This document shows, in pieces, positions 41,539 to 51,108 of a stretch of 64,000 nucleotides of DNA. The notes under the pieces are model-generated. The model was not told where the DNA came from and ran no database searches. It saw nothing but the letters and a program-made list of their open reading frames with translations. Every line of letters begins with the position of its first letter. The first letter of the stretch is position 1. Location of the stretch: contig JAHBWD010000014.1 in the NCBI GenBank assembly GCA_019637175.1, forward strand, positions 62,001-126,000. Direction: 5' to 3'. Source of the DNA: Labilithrix sp. (lineage in GTDB: Bacteria; Myxococcota_A; Polyangia; Polyangiales; Polyangiaceae). Made by a program: the position numbers and the translations under genes.

Positions 41539-42626
41539 GCCCCGCGACCGCCCCTCGGCGCGCGAGCGCCGTCCGCGTGCTCGAGCTCGACGTGCGAACG
41601 GGGCGCGAGCGCATCGCCCGCGCCGCGGATCTGCCGGCGCTCTTGGAACGCGGCGATCTCGTGGTCGTCAACGACGCCGCGACGCTTCCGGCGTCGCTTC
41701 GCTGGCTCGAGCGAGGAGAAGCCGAGCTGAGGCTCGTGGCCGTCGGCGAGGTCACGGCCACGAGCGTGAGCGTCACCGCGGCGCTCCTCGGGGCGGGCGA
41801 CCATCGCGTCCGAACCGAAGACCGCGGCGCGCCTCCGAAGGTTCGGATCGGCGAGCGCCTCACGCTCGAGGGAGGGCTCACGGCGCGCGTCACGCGCATC
41901 GACGCGTGCTCCGATCGACTGGTCGACGTGACCTTCGAGGCGAAGAGCCTCGCCGCGATTTGGCAGGGCATCTACCGCGCCGGTCACCCCGTGCAGTATG
42001 CACACGTTTCCCCGCGCCTCGCGCTCTGGGATGTGCAGAACGTGTGGGCCGCGAGGCCCTGGGCGGTCGAGATGCCGTCGGCCGGTCGCGCGCTCACCGC
42101 GGAGACGCTCGTCGCGCTCGATCGTCGCGGCGTCGCCGTCGCCGCGATTACGCACGCCGCCGGGCTGTCGTCGACGGGCGATCCCGCGATCGACGCGCGC
42201 CTTCCGCTGCCCGAGCGCTTCGAGGTCTCCGCCGAGGCTGCGCTCGCCGTGCGCCGCACCCGCGCGCGAGGAGGACGCGTGCTCGCCGTCGGAACGAGCG
42301 TCGTCCGCGCGCTCGAGTCGGCGTCGCGCGCGTCGCGATCCGATCGCATCGAAGCCGCGCGCGGGATCACGAACTTGATCCTCCGCCCGGGCGATCGTCG
42401 CGAGATCGTCGACGGCGTGCTCACCGGCGTCCACGAGGCCGACACGACGCACTTCACCCTGCTCGGCGCGTTCGCGGAGCGCGAGGCGCTCGACGGCGCG
42501 CTCGCGCTCGCCGAGCGCGCCGGGCTCCTCGGCCACGAATTCGGCGACGCGTGGCTCGTCTGGGGAGTCCCCGCCGGAGGGCGGACGGTGACCGCGGGGG
42601 AAGTCGGCGCTACATTCGCCGCGTGA
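41535..42626 (+). CDS. QueA-like S-adenosylmethionine:tRNA ribosyltransferase-isomerase homologue
   Basis: A 363-residue protein with the QueA order of blocks: LLERGDLVVVNDAATLPASL (cf. the QueA motif on leaving the first domain), HAAGLSS, LPERFEVSAEAALAV, RARGGRVLAVGTSVVRALES, GVLTGVHEADTTHFTLLGAFA and a GDAWLVW end. QueA moves ribose from SAM to preQ1 in tRNA to form epoxyqueuosine. No tgt, queC-F or queG is near, and the partners here are an SDR and DNA-repair-type genes, so it may be a divergent QueA paralogue with another substrate. It overlaps both neighbours by four bases. Confidence 0.82.
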   Translation: MSPATAPRRASAVRVLELDVRTGRERIARAADLPALLERGDLVVVNDAATLPASLRWLERGEAELRLVAVGEVTATSVSVTAALLGAGDHRVRTEDRGAPPKVRIGERLTLEGGLTARVTRIDACSDRLVDVTFEAKSLAAIWQGIYRAGHPVQYAHVSPRLALWDVQNVWAARPWAVEMPSAGRALTAETLVALDRRGVAVAAITHAAGLSSTGDPAIDARLPLPERFEVSAEAALAVRRTRARGGRVLAVGTSVVRALESASRASRSDRIEAARGITNLILRPGDRREIVDGVLTGVHEADTTHFTLLGAFAEREALDGALALAERAGLLGHEFGDAWLVWGVPAGGRTVTAGEVGATFAA

Positions 42627-43906
42627 AGTTCGTTCACGCAGCCGATCTCCACATCGACAGCCAGCTGCGTGGTCTCGATCGCTACGAGGGAGCGCCGAGC
42701 GCGCGCATGCGCGACGCGACGCGGCGCGCGCTCGAGAACCTCGTCGGCCTCTGCATCGAGGAGAAGGCGGCGTTCCTCCTGCTCGGGGGCGACGTCTTCG
42801 ACGGGAGCTGGAAAGACTTCTCCACCGGCCTCTTCTTCGTGTCGCAGATGGCGAAGCTCAAGGACGCGGGCGTCCCCGTCGTCATCGTGCGAGGCAACCA
42901 CGACGCGGCGAGCGCGATCACGAAGAGCCTCCGCCTGCCCGACAACGTACGCGAGCTCTCGGCGAAGAAGCCCGAGACGATCGAGCTCCGCGACGCCGGC
43001 GCGTGCGTGCACGGGCAAAGCTTCGCCCAGCGCGCGACGACCGACGATCTCGCCGCGCGCTATCCCGACGCCGTCAGCGGCGTGCTCAACGTCGGTCTCT
43101 TGCACACTTGCCTCGACGGTCGCGAGGGCCACGATCCCTACGCGCCGACGTCGCTCCATACGCTTCGCTCGAAGGGCTACGACTACTGGGCGCTCGGCCA
43201 CGTCCACGCGCGCGAGGTGCTCTCGACCGAGCCGTGGATCGTCTTCCCCGGCAACCTCCAGGGGAGGCACGCGAGAGAGATCGGGCCGAAGGGCGCGAGC
43301 GTCGTCACCGTGAGCGACGGCGCGATCGCCGACGTCGAGCACCGCCCGCTCGACGTGGTTCGCTGGGAGCACCTCGTCGTCGACGCCGCCGAAGCGAGCG
43401 ACGCGATCGAGGTCGTCGATCGCGCGCGAGCGGCGCTCGAGGCCGCGTCGGCGGGCGCGCCGGGGAGGCTCCTCGCCGCGCGCGTCACCGTGCGCGGCGC
43501 GACGCGCGCGAACGCTTCGATCCGCGCCGATCTCGAGCGGTTCGACGCCGAGCTGCGCGCCGCCGCGACCGACGGGCTCGGCGACGGCGCGTGGCTCGAG
43601 AAGGTCAAGATCGAGACGCGATCGATCGTCGATCTCGCGCGCGTGCGCGAAGAGCAGGGCGCCGTCGGTCACCTCGCGCGCCGGCTCGCGAGCATCAAAG
43701 ACGATCCCAAAGAGCTCGCGGAGCTCGGCGCGGCGCTCGCCGAGCTCGACAAGAAGCTCCCGCCCGAGCTGCGCGAGGGCGACGACGGCCTCCTGCTCGC
43801 CGACGCCGCGACGCTTCGCGCGATCGTCGACGACGTCGAGCAGACGCTCCTGCCGCGCCTGCTCGAGGGAGCCGGAGAGTCTTCCGCCGGGAGGGAGGGC
43901 TCCTGA
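42623..43906 (+). CDS. YhaO/SbcD-like metallophosphoesterase (DNA repair exonuclease family)
   Basis: A 427-residue calcineurin-type phosphoesterase with all metal-site motifs in order: AADLHID (Asp8, His10), LLGGDVFDG (Asp57), RGNHD (Asn92, His93), a His in LLHTCLDG and GHVHAR. These are the residues that hold two Mn2+ ions in SbcD/Mre11. A C-terminal helical part likely docks onto the ATPase partner. The start GTG 42623 overlaps the QueA-like stop (GTGA), and its stop overlaps the ATPase start (TGATG). With that partner it forms a YhaO-YhaN type nuclease complex, thought to handle broken or protein-blocked DNA. Confidence 0.92.
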   Translation: MKFVHAADLHIDSQLRGLDRYEGAPSARMRDATRRALENLVGLCIEEKAAFLLLGGDVFDGSWKDFSTGLFFVSQMAKLKDAGVPVVIVRGNHDAASAITKSLRLPDNVRELSAKKPETIELRDAGACVHGQSFAQRATTDDLAARYPDAVSGVLNVGLLHTCLDGREGHDPYAPTSLHTLRSKGYDYWALGHVHAREVLSTEPWIVFPGNLQGRHAREIGPKGASVVTVSDGAIADVEHRPLDVVRWEHLVVDAAEASDAIEVVDRARAALEAASAGAPGRLLAARVTVRGATRANASIRADLERFDAELRAAATDGLGDGAWLEKVKIETRSIVDLARVREEQGAVGHLARRLASIKDDPKELAELGAALAELDKKLPPELREGDDGLLLADAATLRAIVDDVEQTLLPRLLEGAGESSAGREGS

Positions 43907-46900
43907 TGCGCATCAGCGCGCTCGAGCTCATCGCGTACGGTCCGTTCCGCGGGCTCACGCTCGATCTCTCCGCGCCCGGCGTTCACCTCGTCTTCGGGCG
44001 CAACGAGGCGGGAAAGAGCACGACGCTCCGCGCGATCCGCGGCCTGCTCTACGGCATCGACGTGCGCACGGGCGACGCGCACGTGCACAAGATGGGCGAT
44101 CTCCGCATCGGCGGCACGCTCGTGGGCGGCGACGGAGCATCGGTGCGCGTCGTGCGCCGCAAGGGCGCGCGGAGCACGCTGCTCGACGAGAACGAGAAGG
44201 CGATCGACGACGCCGTCGTGCAGCGGCTCCTCCGCGGCGTCTCGGAGGAGACCTTCGTGCATGCGTTCGGTCTCGATCACGAGACGCTCCAGGCGGGCGC
44301 GCAGGCGCTCCTCGACGGGCGCGGCGACGTCGGTGGCAGCCTGTTCGACGCGAGCGTGGGCGGCGGAGCCGACGCGCGCAAGCTGCTCGCCGCGCTCGAG
44401 GAAGAGGCCGATCGTCTCTACAAGCCGCGCGCCTCGGCGCCGCTCTTGAACGACGCGCTCAAGGCGTTCTCCGAGGCGCAGAAGCTCGTGAAGGAGCGCC
44501 AGAGCCTCCCCGAGGCCTACGTCGCGCAGCAGCGCGCGCTCGAGGAGGCGAAGGCAGAGCGCGCGGAGCAAGCCGCGCGTCGCAGCGAGCTCACGAGCAA
44601 GAAGGCGCTCCTCGAGCGCGCGCGAAAGCGGATCCCGCTCCAGCGACGCCGCGCGCTCGTCGAGCAGTCGCTCGCGACGCTCGGAGAGCTCGGCAAGAAC
44701 GCGGCGCGGGTCTCGTCGCTGCACTCGCGCCTCGCGGCGTACGAGCGCGCGCTCGAAGCGCGGCGCGTCGACCTCGCCGAGCTCGATCGCCTCCGCGACC
44801 GCAGCGAGCAGGCGGCGCGACGCGCGGGGCTCGCGGCCGACGCGACGACCGCCACGCGATCGGTCGGCGCCGATCGTGCGGCCGCGCGGATCCAGAAGCT
44901 CGTGCTCGATCGCACGAAGCTCGGGCAGCGCATGGACGCCGCGCGCGCCGAGATCGTGCGCGGCGAGCGCGAGCTCGTGCGCTTGCGCGAGATCGCCGGC
45001 GCCGGCGCGTCGGGCACGACCGAGACACACGCGCTCGCGCGCGCCGTCGAGCACGCACGCGCCCTCGGCGACGCCGAGAAGCGCAACGCCGCCGAGCGCG
45101 GGCGCGCCGGGCGACGTCGCGCCGAGGTCGAGTCGCGCGCGGCCGCGCTCGGCTCCTTCGAGGGAACGATCGACGAGCTCGTGGCGCTTCGCTTGCCCCC
45201 GACGCCGACGATCGAGCGCCTCTCGGCGCGGGCGCAGGATCTCGATCGCGTCGTCCAGCAGAAGAACGAGCGCGCGTCGTCGCTGGAGACCGAGGTGCTC
45301 TCCGTCGAGCGCCAGATCGCGGAGCACGCCGGCGATTTCGCGCCGCCCGAAGCGTCCGATCTTCGGGCCGCCCGCGCCGCGCGCGACGAGGCGTGGGCCG
45401 AGCTCGCGGTGGCCGACGCCGAGGCTCGATCGCAGCGAGCGCTCGCGTTCGAGCGCGCGATGCGGAGCGCCGACGTCGTCGCCGATCGGATGATCCAAGA
45501 CGCCGAGCGGGTGACGACGCTCGCGCGCCTCCGCGCGTCGCTCGAGACGCTGGCGCGCCAGCGCGCGCAGGCCGACGACGACGCGGCCGCCGCGAAGGCC
45601 GAGCGCGCCGCGCTCGATGAAGAGCACGCGCGCCTCTGGACGCCGCTCGGCGTCGCGCCGCTCGGCTTCGCCGAGATGCGAGGATGGATCGATCGGCACG
45701 CGCAAGTCGTCGAGGCGTTCGCGCGCGTTCGAGAAGCGGAGCTCGACGTCGAAGAAGGCGCGTCGGCGATCGCCTCGGCGCGCGAAGGGCTCATCGCGGC
45801 GCTGGTCGCCGCGGGGAGCGACGGCGGCGACCGCCGGCTCGACGAGCTGCTCGATCTCGCGGGCGCGAAGCTCGATCAGCTCGAGGCCGCGAGGCGCGCC
45901 GCCGCCGACGCCAAGGGCACGATCGCGAAGGTCGAAGGGGAGCTCGACGATCGGAGAGACGCGCTCGTTCGCGACGAAGCGTCGCTCGGCGAGGTCCGCG
46001 CGAGCCTCGCCTCGCTCGTCGAGCCGCTGGGCGTCGGTCCCGACGCCGCCGACGAAGAGATCGCGGCCGCGCTCGCGGCGCTCGGTGAGCTCTTCTCCCT
46101 CGAAGACAAGCGCGCCGACGTCGCGTCGCGCGCGTCGGCCGCCGAGCGCGAGGTGCTCTCGTTCGAGGAAGACGCCGCGCGCGCCGCCGCCGATCTCGCG
46201 TCCGATCTCGTGGGGCAGCCGGCGCGCGACGTGATCGTCGCCCTCGCCGATCGCGCGCGAAAGGCGCACGCGGCCGAGCAAGACCTCGCGTCGATCGACG
46301 CGCAGCTCGCCGAGCTCGGCGACGACGCGATCGACGAAGAGACCGCGGCGCTCGCCGCGGAGCCCGACGTCGCGTCGCGCGCGATCGACGACGTCTCGGC
46401 GGCGATCGAAGACGTCGAGCGGGAAGTCTCGCGGCTCGACAAGAGCCTCGGCGGCATCGAGACGGGGCTCCAGAAGATGCAGCTCGACTCCGGCGCGGCC
46501 GAAGCTTCGGCGCGAGCGCAAGAGGCGCTCGCGCGCGTGCGCACGAACGCCGAGCGCTACGCGCGGGCGAAGGTCGCGGCGATCATCCTCGCGCGCGAGA
46601 TCGAGCGCTACCGCGAGGAGAACCAGGGCCCGATGTTGACGCTGGCCTCGCAGCTCTTCTCCCGCCTCACGCTCGGGAGCTTCAGCGGCGTCCGCGCCGG
46701 CTTCGACGACGCCGACAAGCCGGCGCTCCGGTGCGTTCGCGGCGGAGGCGCCGCCGACGTCGACATCGCGGGCCTGAGCGAAGGCACGCGCGACCAGCTC
46801 TATCTCAGCCTGCGCCTGGCGAGCGTCCTCCGCTACGCGGAGATCGCCGAGCCGATGCCGTTCGTCCTCGACGACGTCTTCATCCAGTTCGACGACGAGC

Positions 46901-47079
46901 GCTCGCGCGCGGCGCTCACGGTCATCGCCGAGATCGCGAAGCGCATGCAGGTCGTCTTCTTCACGCACCACGCTCGCCTGGTCGAGCTCGCGCGCGCCGC
47001 GCTCGCTCCCGGAGAGCTCACGGTCCACGAGCTCGCGACCGCGCCGGCGATCCTCGCGGCCGACGGCGCGACGGCCTGA
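43906..47079 (+). CDS. YhaN/SbcC-like ATPase with long coiled coil
   Basis: A 1057-residue SMC/Rad50-like protein. Walker A GRNEAGKST (31-39) opens the N-terminal half of the ATPase head. Residues ~170-890 are coiled coil rich in Ala, Glu, Arg. The C-terminal half of the head contains the signature GLSEGTRDQL (956-965), Walker B FVLDDVFIQFDDE (986-998) and the switch THH (1020-1022). There is no Rad50-type CxxC hook visible, as in YhaN proteins. It shares its first base with the last base of the YhaO-like gene and is the last of a four-gene run. Confidence 0.93.
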   Translation: MRISALELIAYGPFRGLTLDLSAPGVHLVFGRNEAGKSTTLRAIRGLLYGIDVRTGDAHVHKMGDLRIGGTLVGGDGASVRVVRRKGARSTLLDENEKAIDDAVVQRLLRGVSEETFVHAFGLDHETLQAGAQALLDGRGDVGGSLFDASVGGGADARKLLAALEEEADRLYKPRASAPLLNDALKAFSEAQKLVKERQSLPEAYVAQQRALEEAKAERAEQAARRSELTSKKALLERARKRIPLQRRRALVEQSLATLGELGKNAARVSSLHSRLAAYERALEARRVDLAELDRLRDRSEQAARRAGLAADATTATRSVGADRAAARIQKLVLDRTKLGQRMDAARAEIVRGERELVRLREIAGAGASGTTETHALARAVEHARALGDAEKRNAAERGRAGRRRAEVESRAAALGSFEGTIDELVALRLPPTPTIERLSARAQDLDRVVQQKNERASSLETEVLSVERQIAEHAGDFAPPEASDLRAARAARDEAWAELAVADAEARSQRALAFERAMRSADVVADRMIQDAERVTTLARLRASLETLARQRAQADDDAAAAKAERAALDEEHARLWTPLGVAPLGFAEMRGWIDRHAQVVEAFARVREAELDVEEGASAIASAREGLIAALVAAGSDGGDRRLDELLDLAGAKLDQLEAARRAAADAKGTIAKVEGELDDRRDALVRDEASLGEVRASLASLVEPLGVGPDAADEEIAAALAALGELFSLEDKRADVASRASAAEREVLSFEEDAARAAADLASDLVGQPARDVIVALADRARKAHAAEQDLASIDAQLAELGDDAIDEETAALAAEPDVASRAIDDVSAAIEDVEREVSRLDKSLGGIETGLQKMQLDSGAAEASARAQEALARVRTNAERYARAKVAAIILAREIERYREENQGPMLTLASQLFSRLTLGSFSGVRAGFDDADKPALRCVRGGGAADVDIAGLSEGTRDQLYLSLRLASVLRYAEIAEPMPFVLDDVFIQFDDERSRAALTVIAEIAKRMQVVFFTHHARLVELARAALAPGELTVHELATAPAILAADGATA

Positions 47080-47145
47080 CGCCGATCGATCAGCGCTGGG
47101 TGACTTTCGTATTCGTTGCGCACGGGTGTAGTAAACCTCTGACCC

Positions 47146-47733
47146 GTGGGACGCCGCGCGCTGCTCAGCCTCCTCTTTCTCTCTATCGCGCTCGCCGCCT
47201 TCGTCGCGTGTAGCGCGCAGCTACCGTCGGTCATTCGCGACGAGTTGGAGCGCGCTCCGCGCGGGACGGTCACGATCGTCTTCTTCACCGACTTCCAATG
47301 TCCGTTCTGCCGGCGCACGCATGTCGCGCTCGCGCCTCTCCTCGCGCAGAGCGACGGCCGCGTGAAGGTCGTGCTCCGTCACGTTCCGCTCAAGAGCCAC
47401 CCCGACGCGCGAACCGCCGCGCGCGCCGCGGTCTGCGGCGAGCAGCTCGGCGCGCGGAGCGACTTCGCGCACGCGCTCTTCACCGCGCCCGATCTCGGCG
47501 AGACCGCGGTCGAGGAGGTCGCCGTCGACCACGGCGCCGATCGCGCGCGCTTCCGCCAGTGCGTCGTCGATCCGGCGACCGACGCGCGCATCGACCGCGA
47601 CACCGCGATGTTCGACGAGGTCTCGGGCGACGGCGTGCCTCTCCTCTACGTCGGCAAGACGCGGCTCGAAGGCGGCCAATCGACGCGCGCGCTCGAGGTC
47701 GCCATCGAGGCAGCTCGAGCGGAGTCGCGCTGA
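47146..47733 (+). CDS. DsbA/thioredoxin-fold lipoprotein
   Basis: A 195-residue protein with a lipoprotein signal (ALAAFVACSAQ, Cys22), then a DsbA-like domain: strand TIVFFTDFQ, active site CPFC (52-55), a helical insertion, and a cis-Pro loop in DGVPLLYVGK. The CPFC pair suggests disulfide oxidation or isomerisation of exported proteins, perhaps with the other thioredoxin-fold lipoprotein at 48.6 kb. The start GTG 47146 was kept because the signal begins there. No DsbB-like gene is nearby. Confidence 0.87.
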   Translation: MGRRALLSLLFLSIALAAFVACSAQLPSVIRDELERAPRGTVTIVFFTDFQCPFCRRTHVALAPLLAQSDGRVKVVLRHVPLKSHPDARTAARAAVCGEQLGARSDFAHALFTAPDLGETAVEEVAVDHGADRARFRQCVVDPATDARIDRDTAMFDEVSGDGVPLLYVGKTRLEGGQSTRALEVAIEAARAESR

Positions 47734-47877
47734 AACCAGGCAAATCCAGGGCGATCGTGCGGTCGTCCTACACTTGCGGAGCTGACGCGACACGCGCCTA
47801 CTGAACCCAACGCGAGACGCGAACGCGACGCGTCATGGCCGGGCGCGAGGCACGCTGTGCAGCTAACGTGGTCCGCC

Positions 47878-48597
47878 ATGCAGCGGTCCTGGATCGGTGG
47901 GTTTGCCTTTGCTTGCGTCGGTGTCGCGGCTCTCGTCGGTTGCGCGGAGGGTCTGGACGCCGACCTCGGCGAGGGGTTCCTCGCGGTCCAACCGGCCGAG
48001 GCGGGCACCGAGGAGGTCAACAGCGCCGTGATGCCTCCGCCCTCGCAGCCTCCGACGGAGGAGGAAGACGCGGGCGCGGGCGACACCGACAGCGGCGGCG
48101 GAGCGGCGGACTCGGGCGCGAGCGACGCCGGCGTCGACTCCGGCAGCGACGCGGGCGGCGGCGGCACGACGTCGTGCGCGAGCCCCAACACCTGCCCGAC
48201 GTCGACCGATCTCGGCTCGGTGAGCGGCGACACCGGCGCCGGCGTCAAGACGGCGCAAGGCAGCACCTCGCAGTGGTTCCGCGTTCGCGTCACCGAAGAC
48301 GACTCCGACGTCTTCGGGATCTCGCTCGCGATGAAGGCGACGCTCGTCTCGCCCGCCGGCACGAACTTCGATCTCTACCTCTATCAAGGTGGGAGCAGCA
48401 CCCTCGAGTGCGCCGCGGTCGCGCGTCAGTCGACCACCACCGGGACCGACACCGCGAGCCTCGAGTTCGGCGAGTCCGGCCTCCTCTCCAACGGATCGGA
48501 CGACTCGCGCAACATCACCGTCGAGGTCAGACACGTGTCGGGCACGTGCTCGCCCTCGGCGAAGTGGTCGCTCACGATCAACGGCAACACTTTGTGA
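47878..48597 (+). CDS. Lipoprotein with PPC-like beta domain
   Basis: A 239-residue lipoprotein: signal ending AALVGCAEG (Cys ~21), a long low-complexity Asp/Ser/Gly/Ala linker (~45-105), then a beta-rich domain (~115-239) with SQWFRVRVTEDDS, TNFDLYLYQGGS and NITVEVRHVSG, the pattern of bacterial pre-peptidase C-terminal (PPC) domains. PPC domains are usually removed from or attached to secreted enzymes; here it stands alone. ATG 47878 was chosen over GTG 47857 because the signal starts there. Its stop overlaps the next start (GTGA). Confidence 0.75.
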   Translation: MQRSWIGGFAFACVGVAALVGCAEGLDADLGEGFLAVQPAEAGTEEVNSAVMPPPSQPPTEEEDAGAGDTDSGGGAADSGASDAGVDSGSDAGGGGTTSCASPNTCPTSTDLGSVSGDTGAGVKTAQGSTSQWFRVRVTEDDSDVFGISLAMKATLVSPAGTNFDLYLYQGGSSTLECAAVARQSTTTGTDTASLEFGESGLLSNGSDDSRNITVEVRHVSGTCSPSAKWSLTINGNTL

Positions 48598-49901
48598 TCC
48601 GACGCGCGGCGCTCGCTCTGCTCTCGCTCGCGAGCGCGTGCCATCCCGCGCTCGATCGCGCACCGGCGGCGCCGACGCGCGCGGTGATCGTCCCCGGTGA
48701 GGTCCTGCCCTTCGTGCACGACGACTATCCGCGCGCGCTCGCCGAGGCGAAGCGCCTGCGGCGGCCCCTCTTCGTCGATTCGTGGGCGCCGTGGTGTCAC
48801 ACGTGCCTGAGCATGCGGTCGTACGTCCTCGGCGATCCGTCGCTCGCGCCGCTCGCGAAGGACTTCGTGTGGCTCGCGATCGACACCGAGAAGGAGCAGA
48901 ACGGCGGGTTCGTCGAGCGGTTTCCCAATCGCGTCTGGCCGACGCTCTGGGTCGTCGACCCCGAGCGCGAAGCGGCGATCTTGAAATGGGAAGGGAGCGC
49001 CACAGCGCCCGAGCTGCTCACGCTCCTCGCGAGCGTTCGATCGGGCGACGCGTTCGCGCGCGCGAACCAGGCCGCGGCGCGCGGCGACGTCGCGGAGGCC
49101 GAGCGCGGCTATCGCGCGGTCCTCGCCGCGCCGAACGATCCGGAGCGGCCGCGCGCGGTCGAGGCGCTCGCGGGCGTGCTCGCGCGCCGCAACGATCACG
49201 CGGCCTGCGCGGAGCTCGCCGCGCGCGAGGGACCGGCGCTGCCCTCCGGCACGTCGCGCGCGACGGTGATCGCGATCGGCCTCTCGTGCGCCCGTGACGG
49301 CAAACGAGACGAAGAGGAGAAGAAGCTCGTCGACGCCGCGGAGCGCTTCGCCGCGGATCCCGATCCGCGCACGACCGTCGACGATCGGTCGGCGCTCTAC
49401 GAAGAGCTGGTCGAGACGAAGAAGGAGAAGGGCGACGAGGCCGGCGCGAAGGCCATCGCACGAACGTGGGCGAGCTTCCTCGAGCGCGAGGCCGCGCGCG
49501 CGCCGAACGCCGAGGCCCGCGCGGTCTTCGACGCGCATCGGCTCGGCGCGTATCTCGCGGCGGGCGAGCCACAGCGCGCCGTCCCGATGCTCCAGGCGAG
49601 CGAGCGCGACTTCCCCGACGACTACAACCCGCCCGCCCGCCTCGCGCGCGCCTACCTCACGATGGGGAAGCTCGACGAGGCGCGCGCCGCCGTCGATCGC
49701 GCGACCGCGCGCGTCTACGGACCGCGTTCGCTGCGCGTCTTCGCGCTCGCCGCCGACGTCGCGAAGGCGCGGAACGACGTCGCCGGCGAGCGGTCGGCCC
49801 TCGAGCAAGCCCTCGCGCGCACCGCGCGCGCCGTGCTCAGCGAGGGCCAGAAGAAGCTGCGGGACGACCTCGGCAGGCGCCTCGGCACGCTGACGCATTG
49901 A
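48594..49901 (+). CDS. Thioredoxin-domain lipoprotein with TPR-like repeats
   Basis: A 435-residue protein: short signal with lipobox SLASACHP (Cys16), a thioredoxin domain with active site WCHTC (67-71; Cys68, Cys71), cis-Pro in VWPTLWVVD, and from ~155 to the end a helical TPR-like array (ARGDVAEAERGYRAVL type units). Thioredoxin plus TPR lipoproteins of this type are seen in Myxococcota; the TPR part probably binds partner proteins in the periplasm. GTG 48594 overlaps the PPC lipoprotein stop, so the two are coupled. Confidence 0.83.
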   Translation: MIRRAALALLSLASACHPALDRAPAAPTRAVIVPGEVLPFVHDDYPRALAEAKRLRRPLFVDSWAPWCHTCLSMRSYVLGDPSLAPLAKDFVWLAIDTEKEQNGGFVERFPNRVWPTLWVVDPEREAAILKWEGSATAPELLTLLASVRSGDAFARANQAAARGDVAEAERGYRAVLAAPNDPERPRAVEALAGVLARRNDHAACAELAAREGPALPSGTSRATVIAIGLSCARDGKRDEEEKKLVDAAERFAADPDPRTTVDDRSALYEELVETKKEKGDEAGAKAIARTWASFLEREAARAPNAEARAVFDAHRLGAYLAAGEPQRAVPMLQASERDFPDDYNPPARLARAYLTMGKLDEARAAVDRATARVYGPRSLRVFALAADVAKARNDVAGERSALEQALARTARAVLSEGQKKLRDDLGRRLGTLTH

Positions 49902-50005
49902 ACGACGGCGCCGGAGCGCATGTCGTACCTTCGTCCGCTCGAGCTTCACCGTTCACCGCTTCACCGAGCACGTGCGCGCGCGCCGAGGCACGCTACCCTT
50001 TAAGC

Positions 50006-50965
50006 GTGCCGTCGTTGATCGTCGTCGCCGTCGCCGTCGGCCTCCTCGTCGCGGCGACGCTCCTCGTCGTCGCGCGTGCGCGACGTAGGCGTCGCGCGCG
50101 CAAGCCGCCGCGCGAGCCGAGCGCGTTCTTGATCCTCGAAGACAACGCGTGGGAGGCGTGCAACGTCGACGACGTTCGCGAGCCGTGGGCGCGCTTCACG
50201 ACCGAGCCCGTTCGCGGCTTCTGCGGCGTGCCCGCGGGGCGCCATCGCGTGCGATCGAGCACGCCGGGAGGGGAGGCGACGCTCGACTTCGTCGTCTATC
50301 CCGGCGAGGTGCTCGCGTGGAGGCTCGACGCGGATCGCGCACGCTGGGAGCCGCACGATCTCGATCCGGATCTCCGCGCGCAGCTCGAGGCCGCTCCCGT
50401 CAGCTCCCTCGACGTCGCCGCGAGCGCGCGGCCGAAGGTGCCCGGGTGGCTCGTTCACTTGCGCACGACACTCGGTCTCGTGAGCTCGCGACAGAACACG
50501 CTGCGCCTCCCGGTCAAGAACGGAGACGACGGCGTCGAGCGCCTGAAGAAGCGCCTCGTCAAGCTCGTGACGCGCGCCGAGAACGACCCGACGGGCGCGC
50601 TCTCCGATCTGCTCGACGAGGCGCGCGCGCTCGGCGAAGCGCTCGTGGGTCGCGCGCTCACGCGGCGCGAGCTGCGCTCGCTCGTCGCGCCGCCGCGTGA
50701 GGCCGCGAGCCGTCTCGCGTCGCACGGCGACACCGAGCGCGCGATGCTCATCGTCTCCCTCGGCCTCGCCGTCCTCCCTGGAGATCCCGAGCTCATGGTC
50801 GTCGCGGGCTGTGCGCTCGCGGCGCGCGGCGAAGCCGACGAGGCGATGCGCGCGCTCAACGCGGCGCTCGAGCGCGATCGCTGCCTCGCGGCCGAAGACG
50901 TCGCGCGCGCGATGCGCGCCCGGATGGAGCTGCGGAGCCGGCTCGGTCGAAGCGTCAGGGTGTGA
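50006..50965 (+). CDS. Membrane-anchored protein of unknown function with helical C-terminus
   Basis: A 319-residue protein with one N-terminal membrane helix (LIVVAVAVGLLVAATLLVVA, ~4-23) and a basic stop (RARRRRRARK). A beta-rich part (~35-110) with FLILEDNAWEACNVDDV and GVPAGRHRVRS follows, then a long helical region; its end (RAMLIVSLGLAVLPGDPELMV...RGEADEAMRALNAAL) is TPR-like. No family was recognised. It starts at GTG 50006, 104 bases after the thioredoxin-TPR gene. Confidence 0.72.
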   Translation: MPSLIVVAVAVGLLVAATLLVVARARRRRRARKPPREPSAFLILEDNAWEACNVDDVREPWARFTTEPVRGFCGVPAGRHRVRSSTPGGEATLDFVVYPGEVLAWRLDADRARWEPHDLDPDLRAQLEAAPVSSLDVAASARPKVPGWLVHLRTTLGLVSSRQNTLRLPVKNGDDGVERLKKRLVKLVTRAENDPTGALSDLLDEARALGEALVGRALTRRELRSLVAPPREAASRLASHGDTERAMLIVSLGLAVLPGDPELMVVAGCALAARGEADEAMRALNAALERDRCLAAEDVARAMRARMELRSRLGRSVRV

Positions 50966-51108
50966 GATCGTCGCATCGCGCCGGCTCGCGAGGGCGCCTC
51001 GCGGGACCTCGCGAGCGCGATGCGCGAAGGCTCGCGCATCCCACGTGATCGCGCGAGAAACGACGTTCACGAGGAGCGGCACGCGGCGTGCTCGTCGCCG
51101 CGACGCTC

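Noticed and set aside
43669..47028. Minus-strand open frame of 1119 codons opposite the YhaN-like gene
   Set aside because: No domain and Arg/Glu-biased; the plus strand carries complete Walker A, signature and Walker B motifs.
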